NCBI RefSeq assembly: GCF_014697195.1
Contig: NZ_JACJRJ010000044.1
Span: forward strand, 1-53,534
From: Cylindrospermum sp. FACHB-282
GTDB taxonomy: Bacteria > Cyanobacteriota > Cyanobacteriia > Cyanobacteriales > Nostocaceae
Reading direction: 5' to 3'
Length of the DNA: 53,534 bases
In this document: in pieces, positions 25,479 to 34,569 of the stretch
Layout: every line of letters starts with the position of its first letter
Numbering within the stretch: the first letter of the stretch is position 1
The notes under the pieces: generated by a model
Seen by the model: the letters and a program-made list of their open reading frames with translations, nothing else
What the model was told of the DNA's origin: nothing
Database searches by the model: none
Program-made: the position numbers and the translations under genes

Positions 25479-27593
25479 TCAACTCACGGTAATGACTACC
25501 CCGGCGCTTTCATTGGCTAATCTGTCTACTGCACATACGGAGTATGTTCCTGGTTGCACTGTGGCAAAGGTGGTACCAGCAGACAAAATTCGCTGGAGTG
25601 TCCAAGTATCTCCAGTTTGCCGATAAAGTGTCCAAGAACGAACTGGTCGATTATCACCAGGCTGCCAATTAAGCTTACGGTTGTTAACTTGCAGTCCTAT
25701 GGGTGGGGACGGTGGTGTTGCATTTTGCCACGACATACTCGGCACTATTGCCGGTTGGGAATAAAGGGAATTTTTGAAGTTATCGGCGATGTTTTGGCGA
25801 TTTTCGGTGAGGGAACTCATACTGTAGAAGATATTCCCTAGTGACAAGTCTTTCTTTAGGTTGCGAGTAATCTTGATTTGCTTGTCAATTTCCTCATCTT
25901 TCCATGCTTTGCCGTCTAGTTGGGCGATATTATTACCGGCGTAAATGTGCCGCTGCTTGGTGTTTGCTTCTGTCCACCATTTCAGTAATGCTTCGTAACT
26001 CTGTTTTGGTTGGTCGGTGCGCCAATAGAGTTGGGGGGCGAAATAATCAACCCAGCCTTGTTCTAACCATTTCTTGGAGTCTGCATATAGGACATTATAG
26101 GCATCTAAACCGGCAATACCGGCTGGTTGTCCGGGGCGGTAAATGCCAAAGGGACTAATGCCAAATTTTACGTAGGGCTTTGTGGCTTTTATTCCTTGGG
26201 ATAGACGCAGCACCATTTGGTTGACATTTTCTCGCCGCCAGTTTTCTAAGCTGAGGGTACCGCCGGCTGATTTGTAGGCTGTGTAGGTTTTTTCATCGGG
26301 GAAAGACTTTCCAGCGATGGGATAGGGATAAAAATAGTCATCTAGGTGAACGGCGTCAATATCGTAGCGCTGCACAACATCGAGAATGACGTTGTAGGCC
26401 CTATCTTGAACGACTTTTGAGCCTGGTTCCATCCACAACTGATTACCCCATTGATAAACAACTTCGGGGTTGGTGATTGCGATGTGGGGGCTGACGTTGG
26501 GGGAACCTTTGATGCTGGTTTTGGCGCGGTAGGGGTTGAACCAAGCATGAAGTTCGATATTGCGTTTGTGACATTCAGCGATCGCAAATTCTAAAGGATC
26601 ATAAAATGGTTCTGGTGCTCTACCTTGAGTTCCCGTTATCCATGCACTCCAAGGTTCTAATTGAGAAGAGTACAACGCATCCCCCTCTGGCCGCACCTGC
26701 AAAATCAGTGCATTGAAGTTCATCCCTTGCAATTGGCTGATAATTTGCACTAATTCTGCTTGCTGTTGGGCAACTGTCAGTCCAGATTTAGACGGCCAAT
26801 CACTATTCCACACAGATGCTACCCAAGCCCCCCGGAACTCCCGGCGATGACTGACTTTGACAGTATTAGACGGTGTGGGTATTGGTGTTGGTATTGGTGT
26901 TGGTATTGGTGTTGGTGTGGGTGTGGGCGTTGGTGTGGGTATTGGTGTGGGTGTGGGTGTTGGCTTTGGTGTTGTTACAGCATTTGGGGGAACCACAATG
27001 TAGGGAGAGGAAATCTTTTCAGCTTGTCCCAGATACACCAAAGCTTGATAAATTATCACCGCTACATCTGCGCGAGTAGCCGCTATATTTGGGTTAAATA
27101 ATTTGATATTTGGATAGCTAGCAACTAATCCTGCACGAGTGGCGATCGCCACTTGATTTCTAGCATAACCTGCTATGCCAGCCCCATCTTGATATATTTG
27201 CGGCAGTTTACTCAGCAAATCAGGTTCTACTTTAGCCGCCATCTCTAAGCCATTGACCAGCGAAACGAAGACATCACCTCTAGAAATCCTGTCACTGGGG
27301 CGCAGACGCTTATCAGGGTATCCAGCAATAAATCCTGTCTCGTAAGCTTTTTTAATCGGATTTATCGCCCAGTGACTGCCAGGGACATCAACAAAAGGCA
27401 CATACTCCCGCTTTTTAGGTAGGGTAAAGACTGCCGCAATCATGGCAGCAAATTCAGCGCGAGTCACTGAGTTATCTGGGCGAAATGTCCCATTAGGATA
27501 GCCATTTAAAAAGCGACGCCCTGCTAAGGCTTCAATGAATAGCCTTGCCCAATGATTTTGAATATCTGAGAAGGGCCTAGAAGTAAATACCAT
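25479..27593 (-). CDS. SLH-domain protein with GHL10-type glycoside hydrolase domain
   Basis: The 704-residue protein has three S-layer homology repeats (about 5-60, 65-125, 130-190; motifs SDIQNHWARLFIEAL, FRPDNSVTRAEFAAM, LRPSDRISRGDVF), a Pro-Thr-rich linker (about 205-245) encoded by a GGTGTN-type DNA repeat, a GHL10/DUF187-like barrel (about 250-560; REFRGAWVASVWNSDWP, ALILQVRPEGDALY, AVHLDDYFYPYP), and a C-terminal fibronectin-III-like region. SLH domains bind pyruvylated cell-wall polymers, so it should be cell-surface; GHL10 enzymes are thought to cut polysaccharide or peptidoglycan-like polymers. Oddly the visible start has no signal peptide: SLH begins at residue 8. A missed upstream exported segment was not found in frame. 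Confidence 0.9.
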   Translation of the reverse strand: MVFTSRPFSDIQNHWARLFIEALAGRRFLNGYPNGTFRPDNSVTRAEFAAMIAAVFTLPKKREYVPFVDVPGSHWAINPIKKAYETGFIAGYPDKRLRPSDRISRGDVFVSLVNGLEMAAKVEPDLLSKLPQIYQDGAGIAGYARNQVAIATRAGLVASYPNIKLFNPNIAATRADVAVIIYQALVYLGQAEKISSPYIVVPPNAVTTPKPTPTPTPIPTPTPTPTPTPIPTPIPTPIPTPSNTVKVSHRREFRGAWVASVWNSDWPSKSGLTVAQQQAELVQIISQLQGMNFNALILQVRPEGDALYSSQLEPWSAWITGTQGRAPEPFYDPLEFAIAECHKRNIELHAWFNPYRAKTSIKGSPNVSPHIAITNPEVVYQWGNQLWMEPGSKVVQDRAYNVILDVVQRYDIDAVHLDDYFYPYPIAGKSFPDEKTYTAYKSAGGTLSLENWRRENVNQMVLRLSQGIKATKPYVKFGISPFGIYRPGQPAGIAGLDAYNVLYADSKKWLEQGWVDYFAPQLYWRTDQPKQSYEALLKWWTEANTKQRHIYAGNNIAQLDGKAWKDEEIDKQIKITRNLKKDLSLGNIFYSMSSLTENRQNIADNFKNSLYSQPAIVPSMSWQNATPPSPPIGLQVNNRKLNWQPGDNRPVRSWTLYRQTGDTWTLQRILSAGTTFATVQPGTYSVCAVDRLANESAGVVITVS

Positions 27594-27743
27594 TATTGAT
27601 TGCAGCTAGCTGGCCTGATTTTAATTTAGCAGCATGATACCGCAAACGTCTATCCGAAACACCCGGCACAGAGAATTTTGTGAGTGTAGGCAAACAGTAA
27701 AACTCGCGATATAACCAAAAAGAGGTAGTGCTGGATCTAACAG

Positions 27744-28196
27744 GTGAGAAAACGCCCCCTAATTTACATCTTATTTACACTTAGCTTAGTTGGTATTCTA
27801 GGCGGTTCTTACGTCTGGGAGCAATTACCAACATTCCCCTGCGGAAAATGGGGTTTTGTTGTCAGTAAAAGTAAAAAATATTATATTACTCCTGAAAAAA
27901 TAGTGATTGAGCCTTGGCGTGGTCGGCATCAGGTATACGGTATATTCATGATTCCTGATGGATATATACGCGACCATTTGGTTACCATAGAAATACCAGA
28001 AAAGCCGACTTACTGTGGAATTCTGCTATTTCCTAGCAATACCTATGGTGGTATTTATGCCAAGCCTGGACATTACCTAATGAAGGGATATTTGCAAACT
28101 CGCACTACCCTAGAGCTAATTTTTGAAGGTAAAATAAATCAGCTAAAGCAACCTAGTAATTGGAAATTGGGTTACATCAAAGAAAAACGAAAATGA
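27744..28196 (+). CDS. hypothetical protein with N-terminal signal or anchor
   Basis: A 150-residue protein starting at GTG with a hydrophobic segment (about 5-24, LIYILFTLSLVGILGG), then a beta-rich extracytoplasmic domain with aromatic residues (GKWGFVVSKSKKYYITPEKI, YGIFMIPDGYIRDHLV, GGIYAKPGHYLMKGYLQ) and a basic tail. No known family recognised. It converges on the nucleoside transporter gene with only seven bases between stop codons. The GTG start is uncertain, since no strong ribosome-binding site precedes it, but the signal segment supports it. Confidence 0.6.
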   Translation: MRKRPLIYILFTLSLVGILGGSYVWEQLPTFPCGKWGFVVSKSKKYYITPEKIVIEPWRGRHQVYGIFMIPDGYIRDHLVTIEIPEKPTYCGILLFPSNTYGGIYAKPGHYLMKGYLQTRTTLELIFEGKINQLKQPSNWKLGYIKEKRK

Positions 28197-28203
28197 TACC
28201 CCT

Positions 28204-29412
28204 TCACACCAGCATCCCTGCAATACAAGCAGTGATAAAACTGGCGAGTAATCCGCCAATCATAGTTCTTACACCCATGCGAGCTAAATCTTGTTGGCGG
28301 TTTGGTGCAATTCCCGCAATCCCGCCAATGGTAATCCCAATGGAGCCGATATTCGCAAAATTACATAAAGCATAAGTAGTAATAATCGCTGCACGCTGGG
28401 AAATTTGGTGGTTTTCAATTAGTTTCCCTAAATCCACGTAAGCCAAAAACTCATTAAGGATGGTCTTTTTACCCAATAACGCTCCCACTTGGCCGCAATC
28501 AACAAAAGGTACACCCATCAACCAGGCCACGGGAGCCATAATAAAAGACAATATCCACTCCAACGAAAGCTGCTGTAAACCAACAAGGGCCCCCAACCAT
28601 CCCAGCAGGGCATTGACAGCAGTCAACAATCCCAAAAAGGCAATAATCACTACCCCGACGTTAACTGCTAGCCTGACACCATCAATCGCTCCTGTGGTAG
28701 CCGCATCAATCACATTCGCGTAATGGCTTTTAATTTCCATCTGGGCTTTACCAGTAGTTTCCGATATTTCAGTTTCTGGATAAAGCAATTTTGATACCAC
28801 CATTGAAATAGGGGCAGTCATAAAGAAAGCTGCAATCAGATGTTCTGCTGGGATGCCAAAGGAGAGATAAGCCCCTAGTACCCCACCAGCAATTGTGGCA
28901 AAGCCACCAGTCATCACTGCATGAAGTTCTGATTGCGTCATCTTGGCTATATAGGGTTTAACCATCAGCGCTGATTCTGTTGGCCCCAAAAAAATGTTAC
29001 CAGCACAGGATAAAGACTCAGAACCTGATATTTTCATCGACTTCATCATTCCCCACGCCAGTACATTCACTACCCGTTGCAAAATGCCGTAGTGATATAA
29101 AACACTAATAAATGCGGAGAAAAAGATAATGGTGGGCAGTACTTGGAAGGCAAAGAAATGATCCTTGAAATTTTCGCCAAAGACAAATTTGGCACCGACA
29201 TCGGACAAAGCCAAAAAATTACTGGCTACATCCCCCAGTGATTTAAACACATTCAAACCCCAGGGAGTTTTGAGAATCGCCAGGGCTAAGACAAACTCTA
29301 ACCCCAACCCCCAGGCTACTGTTCGCCAACGTACAGCATGGCGATTGATAGAGAAGGCGTAGGAAATGCCAATAAAAACAAATATTCCCAGGGCGGAAAT
29401 GGCGCGTTCCAT
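28204..29412 (-). CDS. nupC: concentrative nucleoside transporter (NupC/CNT family)
   Basis: A 402-residue polytopic membrane protein of the CNT family, which imports nucleosides with protons or sodium. Family blocks: NIFLGPTESALMVKPYI, MTGGFATIAGGVLGAYLSFG, FVDCGQVGALLGKK, and the closing CNFANIGSIGITIGGIAGIAP. I chose the ATG at 29412 with GGGAG five bases upstream; an in-frame TTG four codons earlier lacks such a site. The amidohydrolase gene lies next, upstream on the same strand beyond a tnpB remnant, hinting at a nucleobase or nucleoside use pathway, but no shared operon is visible. Confidence 0.94.
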   Translation of the reverse strand: MERAISALGIFVFIGISYAFSINRHAVRWRTVAWGLGLEFVLALAILKTPWGLNVFKSLGDVASNFLALSDVGAKFVFGENFKDHFFAFQVLPTIIFFSAFISVLYHYGILQRVVNVLAWGMMKSMKISGSESLSCAGNIFLGPTESALMVKPYIAKMTQSELHAVMTGGFATIAGGVLGAYLSFGIPAEHLIAAFFMTAPISMVVSKLLYPETEISETTGKAQMEIKSHYANVIDAATTGAIDGVRLAVNVGVVIIAFLGLLTAVNALLGWLGALVGLQQLSLEWILSFIMAPVAWLMGVPFVDCGQVGALLGKKTILNEFLAYVDLGKLIENHQISQRAAIITTYALCNFANIGSIGITIGGIAGIAPNRQQDLARMGVRTMIGGLLASFITACIAGMLV

Positions 29413-29502
29413 GTAAACTCCCAAAATATAGATGCACCGCTATATAAATCCTAGACAAGTCTAGACATTTACTTCTTACTTCAATGGGAGCATGGGAGCG
29501 GT

Positions 29503-29705
29503 TATCCCACCCTGCGGGATCTTGCTACAGTAAGCTTACACGCTGTAGCCAAACGTGATAAATTAATTGCTGCATTTAGATCCCTATCCATCTCAAAACC
29601 GCAGTGCTCACAGTGATAAGTTCTTTGGGACAAAGAAAGTTTTTCTTTCTGATGTCCACAATCAGAACAGGTTTTACTAGATGGATACCATCTATCTGAA
29701 CTAGT
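29503..29705 (-). pseudogene. tnpB remnant (C-terminal zinc finger and RuvC-III)
   Basis: A 67-codon open segment on the minus strand reads DRWYPSSKTCSDCGHQ, then CEHCGFEMDRDLNAAINLSR and a stop at 29503. This is the TnpB C-terminal CxxC...CxxC zinc finger plus the DRDxNAA motif with the last catalytic Asp. An in-frame stop closes it upstream at 29706, and nothing of the N-terminal part remains. It separates nupC from the amidohydrolase gene. Confidence 0.88.
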
Positions 29706-29747
29706 CTAAAACCCTTTTGCCTCTTGCCTTATCCCAAGGATAAATAT

Positions 29748-31148
29748 TCACAAACCCATCACTGTGCGGTAATGCGGTTCAATTTGCGCCACAGTTTGAG
29801 ATTTGCGCGATGTCTCCCACTGACTGCGGTTAAATAATTCTTGCCGCAATTCGTCAACATTTATGGTAGTAAATTGACCATTGCTAATAATTTGTTTACC
29901 ATTTACCCAAGCACTAGCAACAACATTGGTGGGACGTCCTAAAACTAATAAACCGATGGGATCTGTCCGGGGCAATAATGATAAGTTGGTGAGGTCATAA
30001 AGTACCAAATCTGCTTGTTTACCAACGCTGAGAGAACCGAGTTTGTCAGCTATATTCAGTCCTTTTGCTCCCCCTAAAGATGCCATTTCTACTGCTTGTT
30101 GGGGTGTAATCCAATACTGATAATCTAAGTCTGTCACATTGTGCAAGATAGAACCAATTTTGATCGCTTCTAATAAGTCTTGGGAGTCATTGCTAGAAGC
30201 ACCATCACAACCAAAAGTCACATTTACCCCAGCTTGACGATATTTTAAAATTGGGGCGATGCCGCTGCCTAAACGCAGATTACTCAAGGGATTGTGAACA
30301 ACTGTAGATTGGGTTTCTGCCAGAATGGCGATATCAGCATCAGTTAACCAGACACAATGAGCTAAACTTGTGCGATCGCCTAAATAGCCAATTCGCTGTA
30401 AATGTGCAACAGCAGTACAACCATACTTCTCTAAGGCCAGTTTTTCCTGGGCTTTGGTTTCCAGTAAGTGAGAGTGACGACACAGATGATAGCGATCGCT
30501 TAATTCACTACACCCGGCAAATAAAGCATCAGTACACAACTGAATCCCCGTCGGTGCAACCAAAATATTCACACCCTCCTCTGGGCGATGAAACTGCCGC
30601 ACCGCTTCTTCTATAATTTCCAGGGTAGCCGCCGTTGAGCGAAAATAAGGCTCATGAATTGGGGTGGATTCTCCCGATGGCATACCGGCAGTGATAGATT
30701 CATCTTGAATCAAGGGGGCGATAAAGGCGCGAATTCCCACTTCTCGATAAGCACGAACAGCGGTGGCGATGGTTTCTAACTCTTGTCCGGGAATTAACAC
30801 CAGATGATCTACCACACTCGTTCCCCCAGAAAACAGGGTTTCTACCGCTGTTCCCAAGGCGCTGAGATATACCTGTTCAGGATCGAGGGGAGCAAAATCA
30901 TACAGTTCTGCCAGCCATAATTCTAAAGGCAAGACAGACATAATTCCCCGTTGCCACATTTCTGAAGAATGGGTGTGGGCGTTGAAGAACCCAGGCAACA
31001 ACAGTTTATTTTTCCCATCAATTGCCGTACCAATTAACTCTATATTAGGGGCGATCGCCGCGATTTTGCCATCTACCACCTGCACATCAACGGTTGCATA
31101 ACCATCTTCAACAGCAATTAACACATCTTGGATAGTAAAATTCACCAT
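29748..31148 (-). CDS. amidohydrolase of the ATZ/TRZ (MtaD/guanine-deaminase-like) group
   Basis: The 466-residue metal-dependent hydrolase has FFNAHTHSSEMWQRG (HxH metal motif), CRHSHLLETKAQE (third His), SLAHCVWLTDADI (fourth) and FGCDGASSNDSQDLLEA (catalytic Asp). These fit deaminases or dechlorinases of N-heterocycles, such as SAH/MTA deaminase, guanine or 8-oxoguanine deaminase and the triazine hydrolases AtzB/TrzA. Substrate cannot be assigned from sequence. It is divergent from a cysteine hydrolase, cupin pair, with an amidase beyond, so a degradative pathway for a nitrogenous ring compound is plausible. Length is normal. Confidence 0.87.
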   Translation of the reverse strand: MVNFTIQDVLIAVEDGYATVDVQVVDGKIAAIAPNIELIGTAIDGKNKLLLPGFFNAHTHSSEMWQRGIMSVLPLELWLAELYDFAPLDPEQVYLSALGTAVETLFSGGTSVVDHLVLIPGQELETIATAVRAYREVGIRAFIAPLIQDESITAGMPSGESTPIHEPYFRSTAATLEIIEEAVRQFHRPEEGVNILVAPTGIQLCTDALFAGCSELSDRYHLCRHSHLLETKAQEKLALEKYGCTAVAHLQRIGYLGDRTSLAHCVWLTDADIAILAETQSTVVHNPLSNLRLGSGIAPILKYRQAGVNVTFGCDGASSNDSQDLLEAIKIGSILHNVTDLDYQYWITPQQAVEMASLGGAKGLNIADKLGSLSVGKQADLVLYDLTNLSLLPRTDPIGLLVLGRPTNVVASAWVNGKQIISNGQFTTINVDELRQELFNRSQWETSRKSQTVAQIEPHYRTVMGL

Positions 31149-31279
31149 AGCCTCCCTCCTAAGTTTCCATTACTGCTATGTCTATTGAAAACCTTAGGAT
31201 TTTAACCTTAATTAAGGAATCGAACGCTTAACAGATTTTTAGGCTACAAAGTAAAAAATGGTGTTGGGCGTTGAAATTT

Positions 31280-32074
31280 ATGAATCTACCTATTCGGACA
31301 TTGGGCGTTGCACCAAATGCTTGGGGTGTGAATCAAGATATCGCAGATATTACTCGTCCTCCAAAGACGCCACAACCCGTTATTTTATCGACAGAAACGA
31401 AAACTCTGCGCCTAGACTTGGCAAAAACTGCCATCCTGATTATCGATATGCAAAACGACTTTTGCCACCCTGATGGCTGGTTAGCGCATATCGGCGTTGA
31501 TGTCAGTAGGGCGCGTCAACCCATCGAACCCTTACAAACCTTACTTCCAGCACTTCGTGCCGCAGGTGTTCCCGTCATTTGGGTAAATTGGGGAAATCGT
31601 CCCGACTTACTCAATATTAGTGCCAGTTCACTCCACGTCTACAACCCCACAGGCGACGGCGTCGGATTGGGCGATCCTCTACCAAAAAATGGTGCTAAAG
31701 TACTCATGGCAGGTAGTTGGGCGGCGGCGGTAGTAGAGGAACTCCCACAACTACCGACAGATGTCCGCGTGGATAAATACCGCATGAGTGGGTTTTGGGA
31801 TACTCCTTTAGATAGTATTTTGCGGAATCTCGGAACAACGACAATATTATTTGCTGGCGTCAATGCGGATCAATGTGTGCTAACTACCCTGTGTGACGCC
31901 AACTTTTTAGGATATGACTGTGTGTTAGTTAAAGACTGCACTGCTACAACTTCGCCGGCATATTGTTGGCTGGCGACATTATACAACGTGAAACAGTGCT
32001 TCGGTTTTGTCACTGACACAGCAGCAATGTTAACAGCCCTAAATAACTCTGAATCAACAGAGGGGAATAAATAA
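31280..32074 (+). CDS. isochorismatase-like cysteine hydrolase
   Basis: A 264-residue hydrolase with the family triad: Asp in ILIIDMQNDFCHPDG, Lys in VDKYRMSGFWDT, and Cys in FAGVNADQCVLTTLCDA. This group hydrolyses amides or ureides, including biuret, ureidoacrylate and N-carbamoylsarcosine. About 45 N-terminal residues precede the domain (NAWGVNQDIADITRPPKTPQ). I prefer the ATG at 31280 over a TTG at 31271. The next gene, a cupin, begins immediately after its stop, so the two are co-translated. Divergent from the amidohydrolase across 131 bases. Confidence 0.88.
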   Translation: MNLPIRTLGVAPNAWGVNQDIADITRPPKTPQPVILSTETKTLRLDLAKTAILIIDMQNDFCHPDGWLAHIGVDVSRARQPIEPLQTLLPALRAAGVPVIWVNWGNRPDLLNISASSLHVYNPTGDGVGLGDPLPKNGAKVLMAGSWAAAVVEELPQLPTDVRVDKYRMSGFWDTPLDSILRNLGTTTILFAGVNADQCVLTTLCDANFLGYDCVLVKDCTATTSPAYCWLATLYNVKQCFGFVTDTAAMLTALNNSESTEGNK

Positions 32075-32530
32075 ATGTACGCTACTCGTTGTGTAATTCC
32101 GGTGATCAAATCTCCTAAAGATTACCAAACATATCGCATCAGTCCCCAAGATTCCAATCGGTTAGCGATTATCTTTGATTCAGCAAACGCTAATACTTCC
32201 TTAACTTGTTGTGTAGAAATATTTGATGTTGGTGGAAAAACACCGCCCAATCGTCATCAATGGGCATTGGAAATGTTTTTTGTCCTCAAAGGGGAAGGAA
32301 TGGCGATTTGTGATGGTAAAAATATGCCAATCAAAGCCGGAGATAGTTTATTAGTCCCTCCCACTGGCACACATTTGATTAAAAATACAGGTGCTGGTCG
32401 CTTGTATACTTTAACAATTATGGTTCCCAATGAAGACTTTTCAGAACTTATTCGCAGTGGTATTCCAGTGGATTTAGATGAGGAAGATTTGGCAGTGTTG
32501 GGGAAATATGATTCTCTGATACCCTGTTAA
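32075..32530 (+). CDS. cupin-domain protein
   Basis: A 151-residue single cupin barrel. The metal-binding motif is RHQWALEMFFVLKGEG (His, His-equivalent Gln/Trp, Glu pattern altered) and the second motif is PPTGTHLIKNTG with His. Such small cupins bind metal and sugar or small acids, often as isomerases or sensors. Its ATG directly follows the stop of the cysteine hydrolase, which implies function in the same pathway. An HIP1-free coding sequence; nothing else unusual. Role unknown. Confidence 0.85.
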   Translation: MYATRCVIPVIKSPKDYQTYRISPQDSNRLAIIFDSANANTSLTCCVEIFDVGGKTPPNRHQWALEMFFVLKGEGMAICDGKNMPIKAGDSLLVPPTGTHLIKNTGAGRLYTLTIMVPNEDFSELIRSGIPVDLDEEDLAVLGKYDSLIPC

Positions 32531-32536
32531 AAGCTG

Positions 32537-32580
32537 ACAGAATTCAAAATTCAAAATTCAAAATTCAAAATTCAAAATGA
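32537..32580. repeat. STRR heptamer repeat AAAATTC
   Basis: Five tandem copies of the heptamer AAAATTC between the convergent cupin and amidase genes. Typical STRR of heterocystous cyanobacteria. Confidence 0.9.
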
Positions 32581-32595
32581 ATACAGCTTTTGCCA

Positions 32596-33993
32596 TTATG
32601 TCGCCAATGCTGGACGATGCTGAATCCACGGGTTAGCGGCTTCTAGTTGGGCTGCAAGGCTGATTAGGGTAGCTTCAGCGGCGGGTTTGCCAATTAGCTG
32701 CACACTCATGGGTAAACCATTACTATCAAAACCTACAGGAATTGCGATCGCCGGTTGTCCAGTGGCATTTGCTGGTGGACAAGGTGCAACCCAGCGAATA
32801 ACCTTTTCAAATGTCTCTTCTGGCGTCAAATTAGCCCATTCGCCAACTTGAATCGGTGAATGCAGATAAACTGGCAACACCAGCACATCGACAGTATCGA
32901 AAAACGCCACTATTTGCCGTGAAACTATCTGCATTTCGGCAACTGCTTGCAGGTACTCAACTACAGAAACCGTTTGTGCTATTAGCCAGCGGTTCATCAG
33001 CTGCAATGCCTCTGGTGGAATTCCTGAAGCAGCTACTCCAGCTTGCCAGACGATTTGAAATGGTTCAACTAAACCACTAAAATCTGGGGATTTCTCCTCA
33101 ACTTGGTGTCCCAATTGCGCTAATAACTGGACTGTTTGTAAAACAGCTGCTTTGCAGTTGGCGTCAGCTTCCCCTATAGAAGTGATGCTAGTACCATAAG
33201 CAATTCGCAAACTACCCAATTTTGTCTGAGTGGCGGCGAGAAATGATGGTTCTGGATTCGGCAACCAGTAAGGATCACCGGTGACATAGCCGGATATTAC
33301 ATCCAACAAGGCAGCTGCATCAGCCACAGTACGGGCAATTGGGCCATTGGTAGCAATCCCAGCGAGGCGATCGCCAAATGGTGCTTTTGTCACTCTTCCC
33401 CGCGATGGTTTTATCCCCACCAACCCGCAACAAGCCGCAGGGCCCCGAATCGAACCACCACCATCAGAACCTTGAGCGATCGCACTTAATCCTGCTGCTA
33501 CTGATGACGCTGCACCACCACTAGAACCGCCAGGGGTGTAGTCCAAATTCCACGGATTTCTCGCTGGGGGAAATCCCACAGGTTCGCTGTAAGGAAGTGA
33601 ACCTATTTCTGAAGTTGCGGTTTTGCCGAGAATAATAAACCCAGCTTGTTTAATCCAAGTCACTACCCCATCATCAAAGTCTGAGATATTATTGATCAAT
33701 ACCGGATTCCCATAACTACAGCTAACACCCGCCACAGCGTTGAGGTCTTTTATGGAAATCGGCACCCCAAAAAATGGTGGTAGTTCGGAAGTAGTCGTCA
33801 GTAATTCTGTTTTGGCTTTGGCATCGGCTTCCGCCAATTCTGCCGTTACCGTAAAATAACTTCCCAATTGCGGATTTAACTGCCCAATCCGTTCTAAATA
33901 GATTTCCACTAACTCTAGCGGCGATACTTCCCCACGACGGATGAATTTTGCCAACTCTAATGCTGGGGTAAAAGCTAAATCAATCTCATTCAT
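32596..33993 (-). CDS. amidase signature family protein
   Basis: A 465-residue Ser-cisSer-Lys hydrolase: Lys in FGVPISIKDLNAV, then GGSSGGAASSVAAG and the catalytic Ser in GSDGGGSIRGPAACCG. Related proteins include GatA, AtzE-type and allophanate or indoleacetamide hydrolases. Unlike GatA no GatB/GatC lies nearby, and the sequence lacks GatA-specific context, so a small-molecule amidase is more likely. I chose ATG 33993; a TTG six codons earlier is in frame. It converges on the cupin gene and is grouped with the amidohydrolase and cysteine hydrolase. Confidence 0.88.
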   Translation of the reverse strand: MNEIDLAFTPALELAKFIRRGEVSPLELVEIYLERIGQLNPQLGSYFTVTAELAEADAKAKTELLTTTSELPPFFGVPISIKDLNAVAGVSCSYGNPVLINNISDFDDGVVTWIKQAGFIILGKTATSEIGSLPYSEPVGFPPARNPWNLDYTPGGSSGGAASSVAAGLSAIAQGSDGGGSIRGPAACCGLVGIKPSRGRVTKAPFGDRLAGIATNGPIARTVADAAALLDVISGYVTGDPYWLPNPEPSFLAATQTKLGSLRIAYGTSITSIGEADANCKAAVLQTVQLLAQLGHQVEEKSPDFSGLVEPFQIVWQAGVAASGIPPEALQLMNRWLIAQTVSVVEYLQAVAEMQIVSRQIVAFFDTVDVLVLPVYLHSPIQVGEWANLTPEETFEKVIRWVAPCPPANATGQPAIAIPVGFDSNGLPMSVQLIGKPAAEATLISLAAQLEAANPWIQHRPALAT

Positions 33994-34251
33994 ACAATTA
34001 CCAATTCTCAAGTTAGAGGATTTATCTATCTTCTATTTTTTAGCAAGCCATCATTTGCAAATGCTTATGTCTAACGACACAAACTTATCCACAAAGCCCT
34101 AAAAAAAAAGCGAAAATAAACAAATAGCCAAAAACAACAGGGGGATAACCACAATCATATCCACCCAAAACCGCCTATGGATAGTAGAAGAATATCACCC
34201 CATGATCAATGCTGGTATTTTGACCTCTAATGATCAAGTATATCTTCTAGA

Positions 34252-34354
34252 TATAGTAATCCTATTTGATTTGCGAGAGGCTCAGATCCCCGACTTCTTG
34301 AAGAAGTCGGGGATCTTTTATCTTTTTGTTCGGAACTCATTTAGGATTGCTATA
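34252..34354. mobile_element. MITE copy B, 103 bp, with hairpin core
   Basis: Ends TATAGTAATCCTATTTGATT and the inverse of TATAGCAATCCTAAATGAGT. The core is a perfect 15-bp hairpin GATCCCCGACTTCTT / AAGAAGTCGGGGATC at 34285-34315. Length equals copy A, and hairpin arms carry paired changes (CCCC/GGGG against ACCC/GGGT), so the fold has been kept. Confidence 0.87.
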
Positions 34355-34444
34355 GTCGTTTCCATGCAGCTACAACCCAGCACCTTGGCAGAATTAGAAA
34401 ATGCGCTTCCACAGGGGTCGGATTTTGATCAATTGAGATTTTTT

Positions 34445-34540
34445 AGGACTTACGCATCAAGCACAAAATGTAGGGGCAATCCATGAATTGCCCCTAGGGT
34501 AAATTAGGGATTTTACGTCATTTTTGCGTAACAATATTTG
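34445..34540. repeat. inverted-repeat element with TTACGCA ends
   Basis: Begins AGGACTTACGCATCAAG and ends TTTTTGCGTAAC, giving short inverted TTACGCA ends. The middle has a perfect 10-bp stem TAGGGGCAAT / ATTGCCCCTA (34471-34496). It resembles the small palindromic elements common in Nostoc intergenic DNA. Confidence 0.55.
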
Positions 34541-34569
34541 GGATAGTTTAGTTTGTGGATGGCTCTACA

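Larger units (their letters stand above)
34012..34569. other. 558-base intergenic region with two repeat elements
   Basis: Holds MITE copy B (34252-34354), a second inverted-repeat element (about 34445-34540) and the 3' flank of the methionine aminopeptidase gene. A plus frame at 34202-34486 runs across the MITE and is not a gene. The first 190 bases show no feature. Confidence 0.55.

Noticed and set aside
26873-27101. Two Trp/Val/Cys-rich plus-strand frames
   Set aside because: They are the antisense of the Thr-Pro linker repeat in the SLH protein gene.
34202-34486. 94-codon plus-strand frame
   Set aside because: Runs through the MITE hairpin and a second palindromic element; the translation is repeat DNA.
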